A stretch of DNA of 18,009 nt from AM-2324 sp964225135 (GTDB taxonomy: Bacteria > Bacteroidota > Bacteroidia > Chitinophagales > Saprospiraceae), in the NCBI GenBank assembly GCA_964225135.1, contig CAXQNQ010000140.1, positions 1-18,009 on the forward strand, written 5' to 3'. A program made the position numbers and the translations under genes. The notes under the pieces were generated by a model. It worked only from the letters and a program-made list of their open reading frames with translations. It did no database searches and had not been told where the DNA came from. Below, piece by piece: positions 1 through 7,981 of the stretch. Positions within the stretch are counted from its first letter, which is position 1. Every line of letters begins with the position of its first letter.

Positions 1-2
1 AG

Positions 3-545
3 GCCAAGAAAGATTTAGAGGAAACCATCAAAGAAATTGAAAATACAGCCACTATTCAATTTAATGAAGCCTTCGAAAAAGCAAGACTTTATTTCATTGA
101 CGTCTTTAGAAGTTTATTCACTGAAGATGATAATTGTGATTTAATATTATTAGAACCAGATAATCCTTTAGAATCTAAAATCGAAATCGTTGCCAAACCT
201 AAGGGAAAAAGGCCACAATCTATTTCACAGTTATCAGGTGGTGAGAAAACACTAACAGCTACTGCCCTGCTCTTTGCTTTATATCTACTCAAACCAGCCC
301 CGTTCTGTATTTTTGATGAGGTAGATGCACCACTGGACGATGCAAATATTGAGAAATTTAATCGAATCATTAAGAAGTTCTCTAAAGATTCGCAATTCAT
401 TATAGTAACGCATAACAAGGCTACTATGGCAGCTGTAGACACAATATACGGAGTCTTTATGCACGAGCAAGGTGTGTCTGGCGTAAGCCATGTAGATTTT
501 AGAAGTTTTGAAAATAGCGGTGTTTTTGAATCTACTGGAGAGTAA
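3..545 (+). CDS. smc: Chromosome segregation ATPase SMC, C-terminal fragment (5' end outside window)
   Basis: The reading frame is open from the window edge to a TAA at 543-545, giving 180 residues of the C-terminal end of SMC, the coiled-coil ATPase that organises and segregates the chromosome. The fragment starts with a charged helical stretch, the end of the coiled coil. The C-terminal head lobe follows: the ABC signature LSGGEK (codons near 231-248), the Walker B/D-loop block FCIFDEVDAPLDD (near 300-340) and the switch histidine in VTHNK (near 405-419). In the SMC family these residues pair with the Walker A of the N-terminal lobe, which lies upstream of the window. DEVDAPLDD separates SMC from RecN and SbcC, which have variant blocks here. 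No convincing terminator hairpin follows the stop. The identification is firm; the full length cannot be judged. Confidence 0.95.
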   Translation, partial: AKKDLEETIKEIENTATIQFNEAFEKARLYFIDVFRSLFTEDDNCDLILLEPDNPLESKIEIVAKPKGKRPQSISQLSGGEKTLTATALLFALYLLKPAPFCIFDEVDAPLDDANIEKFNRIIKKFSKDSQFIIVTHNKATMAAVDTIYGVFMHEQGVSGVSHVDFRSFENSGVFESTGE

Positions 546-664
546 GCTTTTTTCATTATCCCAATTCTAATCGTTAACTTAACACTAGCTTTACAGATAA
601 TTAGTATATTCTCACTATTATAAATAGAGATATTCTAATTTCTCAAAAACTAAAACTAACCGAC

Positions 665-2659
665 ATGAGAGTTCTCTTTACTTTTATGGCTGTGCTTTGC
701 CTTTCTATTGGAGCTTTTGCACAAGACCACATTGTTCAAACGAGCGGATTCAATTTTGATCCCAACAATCTCACTATTACAGTAGGTGAAACCGTTGAAT
801 TTCAGAATACATCTGGAACGCACAATGTAAATGGATCATTGGCTGACTTTCCTAACAATCCTGAAGGATTTTTAAGTGGTCCACCCGCATCTGGAACTTG
901 GACTTTCCAACATACTTTTAACACAGCAGGCGTGTATCAATATCAGTGTGACCCACATGTTGGTTTGGGTATGATTGGTACCATTACTGTTGAAGCTGCG
1001 CCTGCAGGCAATAATGCACTAGTTCTTACTGGGGTATTTGATGGACCTCTTACTGGTGGAACTCCAAAAGGTGTAGAACTTTATGTTACTGAAGATATTT
1101 CGGATCTAAGTGTGTATGGTCTTGGTTCTGCTAATAATGGGCAAGGAACGGATGGACAAGAGTTTACTTTCCCTGCTGAAGCAGCTATGGCTGGTTCTCA
1201 TATTTGGGTTACTGTTAATCCGGACGAATTTTTAGCCTTCTTCGGTGTTTCAGCTACTTATGTAGATGGTGATCAAGCTACCAACATCAATGGAGATGAC
1301 GCTGTTGAGTTATTTTTTAATGGTGAAGTAGTAGATATTTATGGAGAAATAGATGTTGATGGATCTGGAACTCCTTGGGATCACCTAGATGGTTGGGCTT
1401 ACAGAGTCAGTGGTACACAGGCAGATGGCACTACATTCAATGAAGCAAACTGGACGTATAGTGGAATTAATATGTTTGATGGCACCACCGAAAACCAACA
1501 GGCCTCTGATCCATTCCCTATTGGAACCTATACCCCAGATGGTACCGTAGCAGTGAGTGCAAATGACGATGTAGTTATGACTAGTGTCAATACTGCCGTG
1601 ACGTTTGATGCTTCAGATAATGATAATGGACCAACTGGTACTGAATCCTTTTCTGTTGTTTCTGGTCCAAGTAATGGTTCAGTAACTAATGATGGAAATG
1701 GAACTTTCACATATACTCCAGCTCAGGATTTTTGTGGAGATGATGCTATGGTTTATGAATATTGTGTAAATGCTGAATGCGATCAAGCTACAGTTTCTAT
1801 CACAGTAGAATGTCCAAGTGATGAATATGATATCGCTGAAGTAACTGGAGTAGATGCCTCTGGTAATGCATTATCTGAAGGATTGAATTGTATCCTGACT
1901 GGTATTGTTCACGGTGTTGATATGCAGGGAAATGCTAATGTGCAGTTTACTATTATTGATGCAACTGGAGGAATCAGCTTATTTAGCACAGATGCATTTG
2001 GATATACCGTTAATGAAGGTGATGAGGTACGTGTAACAGGTACAATCTCTGTATTCAATTGTTTAACACAAATCTCTCCGACAAATATTGAATTACTATC
2101 AACAGGAAATCCACTGACGACTCCTACTGTACTAGATGGACCAATGACAGAGGAAAACGAATCTGAATTGATTCAACTACAAAATGTAACCTTAGTTGAT
2201 CCAGGTCAATGGTCAACATCAGGTTCATTCAATTTTGATGTTACAGATGGCGTAAATACCTGGGCAATTCGAGTTGATTCAGATACTGATATCGCTGGCA
2301 CAGCAGCACCTACTGGTGCATTAACAATAACTGGACTTGGAGGCCAATTCAGCTCATCTGATTGTTTATCAGGATACCAATTATTGCCTAGATACCAAGC
2401 AGATATTGCTCCTTTTGTAAATACAAACGAAACAGTTCTAGCTAATCAGATTCAAATTGCACCTAACCCAGTTAAAGATGTGCTTCATATAGATACTGAC
2501 TTGGAGGTGATTCAAGTAAATATCCTTGAATTAACTGGAGTATCCATGCGCGTATCTACAATTAACAATGTGGACGTTTCAGAGTTAGCTGCTGGAACTT
2601 ACTTCCTACAGGTATTAACTACTGAAGGAATTGCAACGAAGAAATTTATCAAAAAGTAA
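665..2659 (+). CDS. Secreted multidomain cupredoxin protein with lamin-tail-like, Ig-like and OB-fold-like regions and T9SS sorting domain
   Basis: A 664-residue exported protein. Residues 1-20 are a signal peptide ending AFAQ. Residues 21-110 form a plastocyanin-like domain with all four type-1 copper ligands: His53, Cys95, His98 and Met103 (Cys-X2-His-X4-Met spacing). Residues ~115-290 resemble the lamin-tail-like domain of secreted bacterial proteins, with the block NGDDAVELFFNGEVVDIYG. Residues ~293-383 look like a bacterial Ig/cadherin-like repeat. Residues ~388-585 resemble the OB-fold-like domains of Bacteroidota surface proteins and extracellular nucleases. Residues ~594-664 are a T9SS type A sorting domain (IAPNPVKD near 598-605, then AAGTYFLQV), predicting export across the outer membrane and release or surface attachment. 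No nuclease, protease or glycosidase catalytic domain is visible. The ATG at 665 directly begins the signal peptide. Copper binding is well supported; overall function is unknown. Confidence 0.9.
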   Translation: MRVLFTFMAVLCLSIGAFAQDHIVQTSGFNFDPNNLTITVGETVEFQNTSGTHNVNGSLADFPNNPEGFLSGPPASGTWTFQHTFNTAGVYQYQCDPHVGLGMIGTITVEAAPAGNNALVLTGVFDGPLTGGTPKGVELYVTEDISDLSVYGLGSANNGQGTDGQEFTFPAEAAMAGSHIWVTVNPDEFLAFFGVSATYVDGDQATNINGDDAVELFFNGEVVDIYGEIDVDGSGTPWDHLDGWAYRVSGTQADGTTFNEANWTYSGINMFDGTTENQQASDPFPIGTYTPDGTVAVSANDDVVMTSVNTAVTFDASDNDNGPTGTESFSVVSGPSNGSVTNDGNGTFTYTPAQDFCGDDAMVYEYCVNAECDQATVSITVECPSDEYDIAEVTGVDASGNALSEGLNCILTGIVHGVDMQGNANVQFTIIDATGGISLFSTDAFGYTVNEGDEVRVTGTISVFNCLTQISPTNIELLSTGNPLTTPTVLDGPMTEENESELIQLQNVTLVDPGQWSTSGSFNFDVTDGVNTWAIRVDSDTDIAGTAAPTGALTITGLGGQFSSSDCLSGYQLLPRYQADIAPFVNTNETVLANQIQIAPNPVKDVLHIDTDLEVIQVNILELTGVSMRVSTINNVDVSELAAGTYFLQVLTTEGIATKKFIKK

Positions 2660-2679
2660 TTTTTGAACAAAATGATATT

Positions 2680-2713
2680 AGGCTACCTGTCGTTTAAGAG
2701 AGGTAGCCTTTTT
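2680..2713 (+). terminator. Rho-independent terminator between the cupredoxin and patatin genes
   Basis: A perfect 9-bp stem (AGGCTACCT at 2680-2688 with AGGTAGCCT at 2701-2709) encloses a 12-base loop and runs into a T tract at 2709-2713. It follows the cupredoxin stop by about 20 bases. It also ends only 4 bases before the ATG of the phospholipase, so it occupies that gene's leader. Confidence 0.8.
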
Positions 2714-2717
2714 AGTT

Positions 2718-3518
2718 ATGGAAGAAAACAAACGTATTGGTCTTGCCCTATCTGGAGGAGGAATAAAGGGAATAGCACATATTGGTGTTATGAAAGCATT
2801 GGAGGAATTGGGTATTAGGCCTAGCATTATATCAGGTGTTTCAGCTGGTGCTATTATTGGTTGCCTATTTGCGGCAGGACTTGATGCTGCAAGTGTCAAA
2901 GAATTTGTAGATCAAACCAAGTTCAGTAAAGCTTTCTTTCCTGGCTTTACAACAAAGGGCCTACTTAAACACGATTTTCTTAAAGCTCGCCTAAAAGAGT
3001 ACTTGAGCTATAAGAATATAGAAGACTTACCTATTCCATTTAAGGTAGCTTGTACCAATTTAAATACAGGCCGAATTGAAGTTTTTGACAAAGGTCCAAT
3101 TATTCCAGCTGTTGCAGCCTCTTCTGCTATTCCTGTGTTATTCTCACCGGAACAAATAGGTGTTAATCTATATTCCGATGGCGGTGTATTAATGAATCTT
3201 CCAGCGGAAACCATACATCAGTCTTGTGATGTATTGATTGGCGTGAATCTTATACCAAGAGTTGAAATAAATTTGAACCAATTATCAGGTGTTTTCTCCT
3301 CAATGAGTATAGCCGCAAGAACCTTCTATCTAACGATTCAAAACAATAGTGCAAAGGATATAGCGCTATGTGATGTATTAATTGTACCAGAGCACATAGA
3401 GGATCATCACATCTTTTCTTTCAACAAAGTAGAAGAGATTTTTGAATCAGGATATATAAGTACTATGAAGCAAAAAGACCAAATACTAGGCTTAATGGAG
3501 AGGACTATTTCAAAATAA
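2718..3518 (+). CDS. Patatin-like phospholipase (RssA/bacterial patatin type)
   Basis: A 266-residue protein with the complete patatin Ser-Asp catalytic apparatus. The glycine-rich oxyanion-hole motif GGGIKG is at residues 13-18, the nucleophile elbow GVSAG at 40-44 (Ser42), and the catalytic Asp154 is in DGG (154-156). Patatins are acyl hydrolases of phospholipids or other lipid esters. The length and single domain match small bacterial members such as RssA-like proteins. No signal peptide or membrane segment is visible, so it is probably cytosolic or peripheral to the inner membrane. The ATG at 2718 is required because the catalytic motif begins 12 residues later. The start lies 4 bases after a terminator hairpin and has no Shine-Dalgarno sequence. 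The 3' end overlaps the convergent endonuclease-family gene by 14 bp. The substrate cannot be inferred. Confidence 0.93.
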   Translation: MEENKRIGLALSGGGIKGIAHIGVMKALEELGIRPSIISGVSAGAIIGCLFAAGLDAASVKEFVDQTKFSKAFFPGFTTKGLLKHDFLKARLKEYLSYKNIEDLPIPFKVACTNLNTGRIEVFDKGPIIPAVAASSAIPVLFSPEQIGVNLYSDGGVLMNLPAETIHQSCDVLIGVNLIPRVEINLNQLSGVFSSMSIAARTFYLTIQNNSAKDIALCDVLIVPEHIEDHHIFSFNKVEEIFESGYISTMKQKDQILGLMERTISK

Positions 3519-4596
3519 AGGATCCCATAACAGGCTGATGATCTGACCATTCAAAATTAGTCGAAACAACATGTACATCGTTAACTGCTACATTAGGAGA
3601 GCATAGGAAAAAATCTAAAATAGTCACAAAGGATTCTTCTTCATCATAAGGATCTTTTAGCTTCCTATTTGAAGGTGTTTGGCTATCATAAGCCCATGTC
3701 CAGCCCGCTCCCATAAAGCTTGCATCAATATTTATTTGGCTAAACCCTGCTGACTGAGTTTTTGCTAATTGATCAAACGCAAAATCAGGAGGACATTGAT
3801 TCCAATCACCACCAAGAATAACATAATTGCCTTTTTCATACTCCACATTGCATAGCTCCTTTAGAAATTGCATCTGTTGCGCTTTAATCACCCCACCTTG
3901 GTCATAAGCTGATAAATGCAGATTAATGACCACTAATTCTTTGTCTTTATAATCATATCGATTAACCACAATACATCTGTCTAAATGAAAAATTCTATAC
4001 GGCCAATTATATTCACCAGGTAATTGCAGCCTTAAAGCATCACTTGAAGCAAATCTACTGTAAGTGGCTATACCACTATCCACTTGGCCATATACATTGA
4101 AGGGTTCAAAGTAAGGGACGGGAATCCTTTTTACCTTATAATTGACCCCATAGTACGCTTCATATCCTGGATAAAGACTAGATATGGAATCTAATTGATT
4201 CTTATAATAGGATCTTTTGGAATACTGATCGACTTCCTGAAGTAAAAAGAAGTCAGCGGGATGCTTTGTAAGCAAATCTTGAATACCCGCATCATTTTTA
4301 TCTGAGAGGCTTTTAGGCATAATTACAGGTAAATCGCCCGAATGAAATACTCTTCCGTTATCATAAAAGAAGGCAGTTTCCTTTCCAAGAGCTGCATAGC
4401 CTATATTCCAAATCAAAATATTTATGGTACTATCGGCAATAGAAACCATATTATCCCCTCCAAAAGCATCTAGTTCAATTTGATCTGGACCTTTATACTC
4501 CGCAATGGTGCCGTGAATAGTTACTATTGTAAAATACAACAGAGGTATAACAAGGATAATTAAGCAAATCTTGAAAATTCTCTTTATTGTTCGCAT
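3505..4596 (-). CDS. Membrane-anchored endonuclease/exonuclease/phosphatase (EEP) family protein
   Basis: A 363-residue protein with one hydrophobic N-terminal segment (residues ~8-28), probably an uncleaved anchor that places the domain outside the cytoplasmic membrane. The rest is a complete EEP (DNase I-like) domain: Asn64 in IWNIG, metal-binding Glu121 in LQEVD, His227 in NLHLS, Asp264 and Asn266 in GGDWN, Asp328 in TILDFF, and Asp352-His353 in the terminal SDHQPV motif. The family is Mg-dependent and cleaves phosphodiester or phosphomonoester bonds in nucleic acids, inositol phosphates or sphingomyelin. The sequence does not say which applies here. The ATG lies two bases after the dapB stop, so the two genes are almost certainly co-transcribed. 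The stop codon lies inside the 3' end of the convergent phospholipase gene. Confidence 0.9.
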   Translation of the reverse strand: MRTIKRIFKICLIILVIPLLYFTIVTIHGTIAEYKGPDQIELDAFGGDNMVSIADSTINILIWNIGYAALGKETAFFYDNGRVFHSGDLPVIMPKSLSDKNDAGIQDLLTKHPADFFLLQEVDQYSKRSYYKNQLDSISSLYPGYEAYYGVNYKVKRIPVPYFEPFNVYGQVDSGIATYSRFASSDALRLQLPGEYNWPYRIFHLDRCIVVNRYDYKDKELVVINLHLSAYDQGGVIKAQQMQFLKELCNVEYEKGNYVILGGDWNQCPPDFAFDQLAKTQSAGFSQINIDASFMGAGWTWAYDSQTPSNRKLKDPYDEEESFVTILDFFLCSPNVAVNDVHVVSTNFEWSDHQPVMGSFILK

Positions 4597-4598
4597 AC

Positions 4599-5315
4599 CT
4601 ATGAATTTAATAAGTCCTCCATACCAAATACGCCCTTTTTACCTATGATCCATTCTGCCGCTAAAAGTGCTCCTTTTGCAAATCCTATCCTAGAATGTGC
4701 TACATGTTTTATTGATAATTCGTCTTCCTCAGTATTAAAAGAGATTTCATGCGTACCTGGCACATTAGGAAGCCTTTCCGCTTGAATACCTAATACCCGC
4801 TCCTCGTTACTATCCAAACCCCACGAATCTATATCATCTAATTGCTCGATAAGACCTTCCGCTAGAGTTATAGCTGTACCACTTGGGGCATCTAGTTTTT
4901 CCGTATGGTGTATTTCTTTGATATTCGGCTTGTACAAATGCGAATACTTATTCATCAATGTGGCAAAAGCCTTATTTAATTTAAAAAACAAGTTTACACC
5001 AAGGCTAAAGTTCGAAGCGTAAAAAAACGCAGCATCGTTGGATCTACATAGTTCTTCTATTGCTGGCTTTTTGTCCAACCAAGCAGTCGTGCCACAAACT
5101 ACAGGAACATGATGCTCTAACAATAACTTAATGTGCTCAAAAGCTGCATCTGGTGCTGAAAACTCAATAGCTACATCTACTTGCTCTAAGCTACCTATAT
5201 GCTCATTTAATTGATTGTTTGAATCAATTCGAAGAATAATCTGGTGACCTTGAGCTAAGGCAATTGATTCAATGGTTTTTCCCATTTTACCATAGCCTAC
5301 AATAGCTATACGCAT
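4599..5315 (-). CDS. dapB: 4-hydroxy-tetrahydrodipicolinate reductase DapB
   Basis: A 238-residue protein that reduces the dihydrodipicolinate-pathway intermediate with NAD(P)H in the diaminopimelate/lysine route, which also feeds peptidoglycan synthesis. The N-terminal nucleotide-binding loop is GYGKMG (7-12). The cofactor-domain motif CGTTAW is at 74-79. The substrate-binding and catalytic block runs from 134 to 148 and includes HHTEK (136-140) and DAPSGTA (142-148). The C-terminal GxxxGALLAAEW helix (211-222) is also typical. The length fits the shorter Bacteroidota form. The ATG at 5315 starts the Rossmann strand directly. The upstream gap of 54 bases contains the terminator of the cysteine desulfurase, and I see no consensus promoter there, so expression may depend on read-through or a non-consensus promoter. 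The downstream EEP-family gene follows after two bases. Confidence 0.97.
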   Translation of the reverse strand: MRIAIVGYGKMGKTIESIALAQGHQIILRIDSNNQLNEHIGSLEQVDVAIEFSAPDAAFEHIKLLLEHHVPVVCGTTAWLDKKPAIEELCRSNDAAFFYASNFSLGVNLFFKLNKAFATLMNKYSHLYKPNIKEIHHTEKLDAPSGTAITLAEGLIEQLDDIDSWGLDSNEERVLGIQAERLPNVPGTHEISFNTEEDELSIKHVAHSRIGFAKGALLAAEWIIGKKGVFGMEDLLNS

Positions 5316-5334
5316 ATTTCAATATTTTCTACTA

Positions 5335-5366
5335 AAATAAAAAAATGCCGGACAATAAGTCCGGCA
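5335..5366 (-). terminator. Rho-independent terminator of the cysteine desulfurase gene
   Basis: On the minus strand, three bases after the desulfurase stop, a perfect G+C-rich 8-bp stem (5359-5366 with 5346-5353, five-base loop) is followed by a run of T residues (A tract at 5339-5345 on the plus strand). It lies between this gene and dapB and should limit read-through. Confidence 0.85.
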
Positions 5367-5369
5367 CGT

Positions 5370-6533
5370 TTATGCTTCTAAAACAGTTTCATTTTTTTTT
5401 ACCAACTCAGGTAATATTTCTTTTAGTTTCCCTATCACATAATCCACTTCTTCTTTCGTATTGTAGTGTGAAAAAGAGAATCGTATGGATTTCCTACCTT
5501 CTTGATCGCTTTTGATAGCTTGGATCACATGAGATCCTGCATCAGCTCCAGAGCTACAAGCAGAACCTCCAGAAGCTGAAATCCCTAAGATGTCTAAATG
5601 CATTAATAACATTTCATTCTTCGCCGAAGCCGGGAAATTAGTATTTAACACAGTATATAAGCCCTTATCCATGCCTGGGCAGTTAAACCTAATATCTTCA
5701 AATGTATCAGCAAGCTGATCTTTCATGTATTGTTTGATGCCCTTGATATGATTAATACGTTCTTCCATTTCATCAACAGCCATTCTTAGAGCAGCAGCCT
5801 GACCGACGATACCGTAAACATTTTCTGTACCAGCACGCATATTTCTTTCCTGTGCACCACCATCAATGAAGGGTTCTACTATAGCATTAGCATTCATATA
5901 AAGGAATCCTACACCCTTAGGTCCATGAAATTTGTGGGCACCACAAGACAGAAAGTGAATATGAATTTCGCTTACATCTATGGGATAATGACCTACTGTC
6001 TGCACTGTATCGGAGTGAAACAAAGCTCCATGCGCTTTACAAAGTAGTCCAACACGTTCAATATCTAAGAGGGTACCAATTTCATTATTAGCATGCATTA
6101 ATGAAACCATGGTCTTAGTACTACTATTTTCTAGCAGTGCTTCTAAAGCATTATAATCAATTTGACCAACATGGTTCACATCTAACCTAAGCACCTCAAC
6201 TCCCTCTTTTTCTAGGCGATCCACTGTATGCATAACACAATGATGCTCTACAGTAGAGGTAATGATACGCTTTACACCTAAATCTCTAACAGCACATTTA
6301 AGTGCCATGTTATTGGATTCTGTGCCACCAGAAGTAAAGAAAATCTCTCCTATGGATGCACCTATAGCCGAAGCACATGTTTTCCTAGCTTCCTCTACTA
6401 TGGATCGGACTTTACGTCCATCTGCATGTATAGAAGAAGGGTTCCCGTAATCCTCTGCCATAACCTTGGTCATCTCCGTGATTACCTCAGGAGCTAATTG
6501 TGTGGTTGCGGCGCTATCAAAGTAAACTCTCAT
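5370..6533 (-). CDS. Cysteine desulfurase (IscS/NifS family, aminotransferase class V)
   Basis: A 387-residue PLP enzyme that removes sulfur from cysteine as a persulfide for Fe-S cluster, tRNA thiolation or cofactor synthesis. Visible motifs in order are FDSAATT (5-11), YGNPSS (29-34), TSGGTESNN (67-75), the cofactor-stacking histidine region EHH (96-98), Asp175 and Gln178 in HSDTVQT, the PLP lysine Lys201 in CGAHKFHG, RAGTEN (233-238), and the persulfide-forming Cys326 in GGSACSSGA. Length and motif spacing match the IscS/NifS branch rather than SufS. No iscU, iscA or suf genes are adjacent, so which pathway it serves is open and I give no gene symbol. It appears to be monocistronic, with its own consensus promoter at 6550-6579 and a terminator three bases after the stop. 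Confidence 0.95.
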   Translation of the reverse strand: MRVYFDSAATTQLAPEVITEMTKVMAEDYGNPSSIHADGRKVRSIVEEARKTCASAIGASIGEIFFTSGGTESNNMALKCAVRDLGVKRIITSTVEHHCVMHTVDRLEKEGVEVLRLDVNHVGQIDYNALEALLENSSTKTMVSLMHANNEIGTLLDIERVGLLCKAHGALFHSDTVQTVGHYPIDVSEIHIHFLSCGAHKFHGPKGVGFLYMNANAIVEPFIDGGAQERNMRAGTENVYGIVGQAAALRMAVDEMEERINHIKGIKQYMKDQLADTFEDIRFNCPGMDKGLYTVLNTNFPASAKNEMLLMHLDILGISASGGSACSSGADAGSHVIQAIKSDQEGRKSIRFSFSHYNTKEEVDYVIGKLKEILPELVKKNETVLEA

Positions 6534-6549
6534 TTTCCAGTGCTTTTAG

Positions 6550-6579
6550 CAAAATTAAGAAATTGTAGCTTAATACAAA
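6550..6579 (-). promoter_or_regulatory. Bacteroidota-type promoter of the cysteine desulfurase gene
   Basis: Read on the minus strand, TTTG (6579-6576) is followed by 18 bases and then TAATTTTG (6557-6550), a full match to the Bacteroidota -33/-7 consensus TTTG-N(about 19)-TAnnTTTG. The -7 box ends 16 bases before the ATG at 6533, implying a leader of only about ten bases and no Shine-Dalgarno sequence. Confidence 0.65.
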
Positions 6580-6595
6580 CATCAGATACTGATGT
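6579..6595 (-). terminator. Weak hairpin after the phosphoglucosamine mutase gene
   Basis: A perfect 7-bp inverted repeat (ACATCAG at 6579-6585, CTGATGT at 6589-6595) with a three-base loop begins 9 bases after the stop of the mutase gene on the minus strand. Only a short T-rich stretch follows, so it may be a weak terminator. It abuts the -33 element of the next gene. Confidence 0.35.
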
Positions 6596-6604
6596 CGGGT
6601 CTGT

Positions 6605-7981
6605 TTAAGCCATTTCTTGGACGATTTTCATTACTTGAATAGCCAAATCTTTGGATTTTTGTTCCGACTTACTTTCGGAATAAACTCGAATAATAGGTTC
6701 TGTATTTGATTTTCTCAAATGCACCCAACCTTCTTCAAAATCAATCTTTAGTCCATCAATTGTATTTAATTCCTCCTCTTTGAAGCGATCTTTGAGTACT
6801 GTAAATATCTTATCCAGATCAAGTGCAGGACTTAATTCAATCTTATTCTTAGAAATATAATAATCGGGGTAAGTAGCTCTCAAAGCACTTAAACTCGTAT
6901 TACGCTTCGCTAAAAGGGATAAGATAAAAGCAATTCCTACTAGTGCATCTCTTCCATAATGCAATCCTGGATAGATTACACCTCCGTTACCCTCTCCTCC
7001 TATCACGGCATTTTTTGCCTTCATCATTTCTACTACATTTACTTCTCCAACCGCTGAGGCATAGTATTTCCCTCCATATTGTTGAGTGATATCTCGCAAT
7101 GCTCTCGTTGATGACAAGTTGGAAACGGTATTTCCTGGAGTACGACTTAATAGGTGGTCTGCAACAGCTACCAGTGTATATTCCTCTCCAAACAAATTCC
7201 CTTGCTCATCAACAAGTGCTAATCGGTCTACATCTGGATCAATAGATATTCCTAAATCTGCTTCTTCCCTGACCACGGCTTCACACAAATCGGTCAAATG
7301 CGCAGGTAAAGGCTCTGGGTTATGTGCAAAATCACCAGTAAGCTCCTCATTCAACAATACATATTGAACACCAAGCTTATCTAATAATGGAGGTATGGAA
7401 ATAGCCCCAGTAGAATTAATACAATCCACTACGACCTTAAAGCCAGCTTCCTTTATTTTATTAACATCTATATCTTTTAATTCAAGTATAGCTTGAAGGT
7501 GCTTTTGAATCAATCCTTCCTTTTTAGTATAAGATCCTAACGCATCTACTTCAGCAAAATTTAGTTGTCCAGCTTTGATATAAGATAACAATTCTTCCCC
7601 ATCCGCTTTTGAGATAAATTCACCTTTATGGTTTAAAAATTTCAACGCATTCCATTGTTTGGGATTATGTGAAGCCGTCAGTACTATTCCTGCAGCAGCT
7701 TGTTCAAAGACTACCGCCATTTCTACTGTGGGTGTAGTAGAATAGCCTAAATCAATGACATCTATTCCAATACACATTAAAGTATTGGATACTAAGGCAG
7801 AGACCATTTCACCTGAAATTCGACCATCTCTACCTATTACCACCTTAGCATGTTTATGGTGTTTATTAATCCACAAACCAAAAGCCGTGGTACACTCTAC
7901 AATATCAATAGGCGTAAGGTTTTCACCAGGCTTTCCTCCTATTGTACCTCTAATACCCGAAATAGATTTAATTAATGTCAC
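6605..7981 (-). CDS. glmM: Phosphoglucosamine mutase / phosphoglucomutase-phosphomannomutase family
   Basis: A member of the alpha-D-phosphohexomutase family, which moves a phosphate between C6 and C1 of a hexose. The Bacteroidota branch is usually called phosphoglucosamine mutase, making glucosamine-1-phosphate for UDP-GlcNAc and peptidoglycan. I chose the GTG at 7981 (458 residues) because the family begins with a TLIKSISGIRGTIGG-type sequence directly after the start. The longer frame adds 16 unrelated residues and needs a TTG at 8029. In GTG numbering, the phosphoserine Ser104 is in TASHNP, the metal loop is DPDVDR (248-253), the sugar-binding loop is GGEGNGG (328-334), and the phosphate-binding loop is RKSNTEP (423-429). 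All catalytic elements are intact. Glucose- or mannose-phosphate specificity cannot be excluded, so the symbol is a family-level assignment. Confidence 0.9.
   Translation of the reverse strand: MTLIKSISGIRGTIGGKPGENLTPIDIVECTTAFGLWINKHHKHAKVVIGRDGRISGEMVSALVSNTLMCIGIDVIDLGYSTTPTVEMAVVFEQAAAGIVLTASHNPKQWNALKFLNHKGEFISKADGEELLSYIKAGQLNFAEVDALGSYTKKEGLIQKHLQAILELKDIDVNKIKEAGFKVVVDCINSTGAISIPPLLDKLGVQYVLLNEELTGDFAHNPEPLPAHLTDLCEAVVREEADLGISIDPDVDRLALVDEQGNLFGEEYTLVAVADHLLSRTPGNTVSNLSSTRALRDITQQYGGKYYASAVGEVNVVEMMKAKNAVIGGEGNGGVIYPGLHYGRDALVGIAFILSLLAKRNTSLSALRATYPDYYISKNKIELSPALDLDKIFTVLKDRFKEEELNTIDGLKIDFEEGWVHLRKSNTEPIIRVYSESKSEQKSKDLAIQVMKIVQEMA

Noticed and set aside
89..556. 155-residue minus-strand frame opposite the smc end
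   Set aside because: It lies antisense to the conserved SMC head domain, whose signature, Walker B and switch motifs establish the plus-strand frame. The antisense translation shows no domain.
665..2659. Possibility that the cupredoxin protein is an extracellular nuclease
   Set aside because: Although lamin-tail-like and OB-like regions accompany nucleases in other proteins, no EEP, endonuclease I or HNH catalytic motif is present between the domains.
7086..7367. 93-residue plus-strand frame inside glmM
   Set aside because: It overlaps the metal-binding loop and surrounding conserved sequence of the mutase on the other strand. It is a shadow frame rich in Ser, Asn and Arg.
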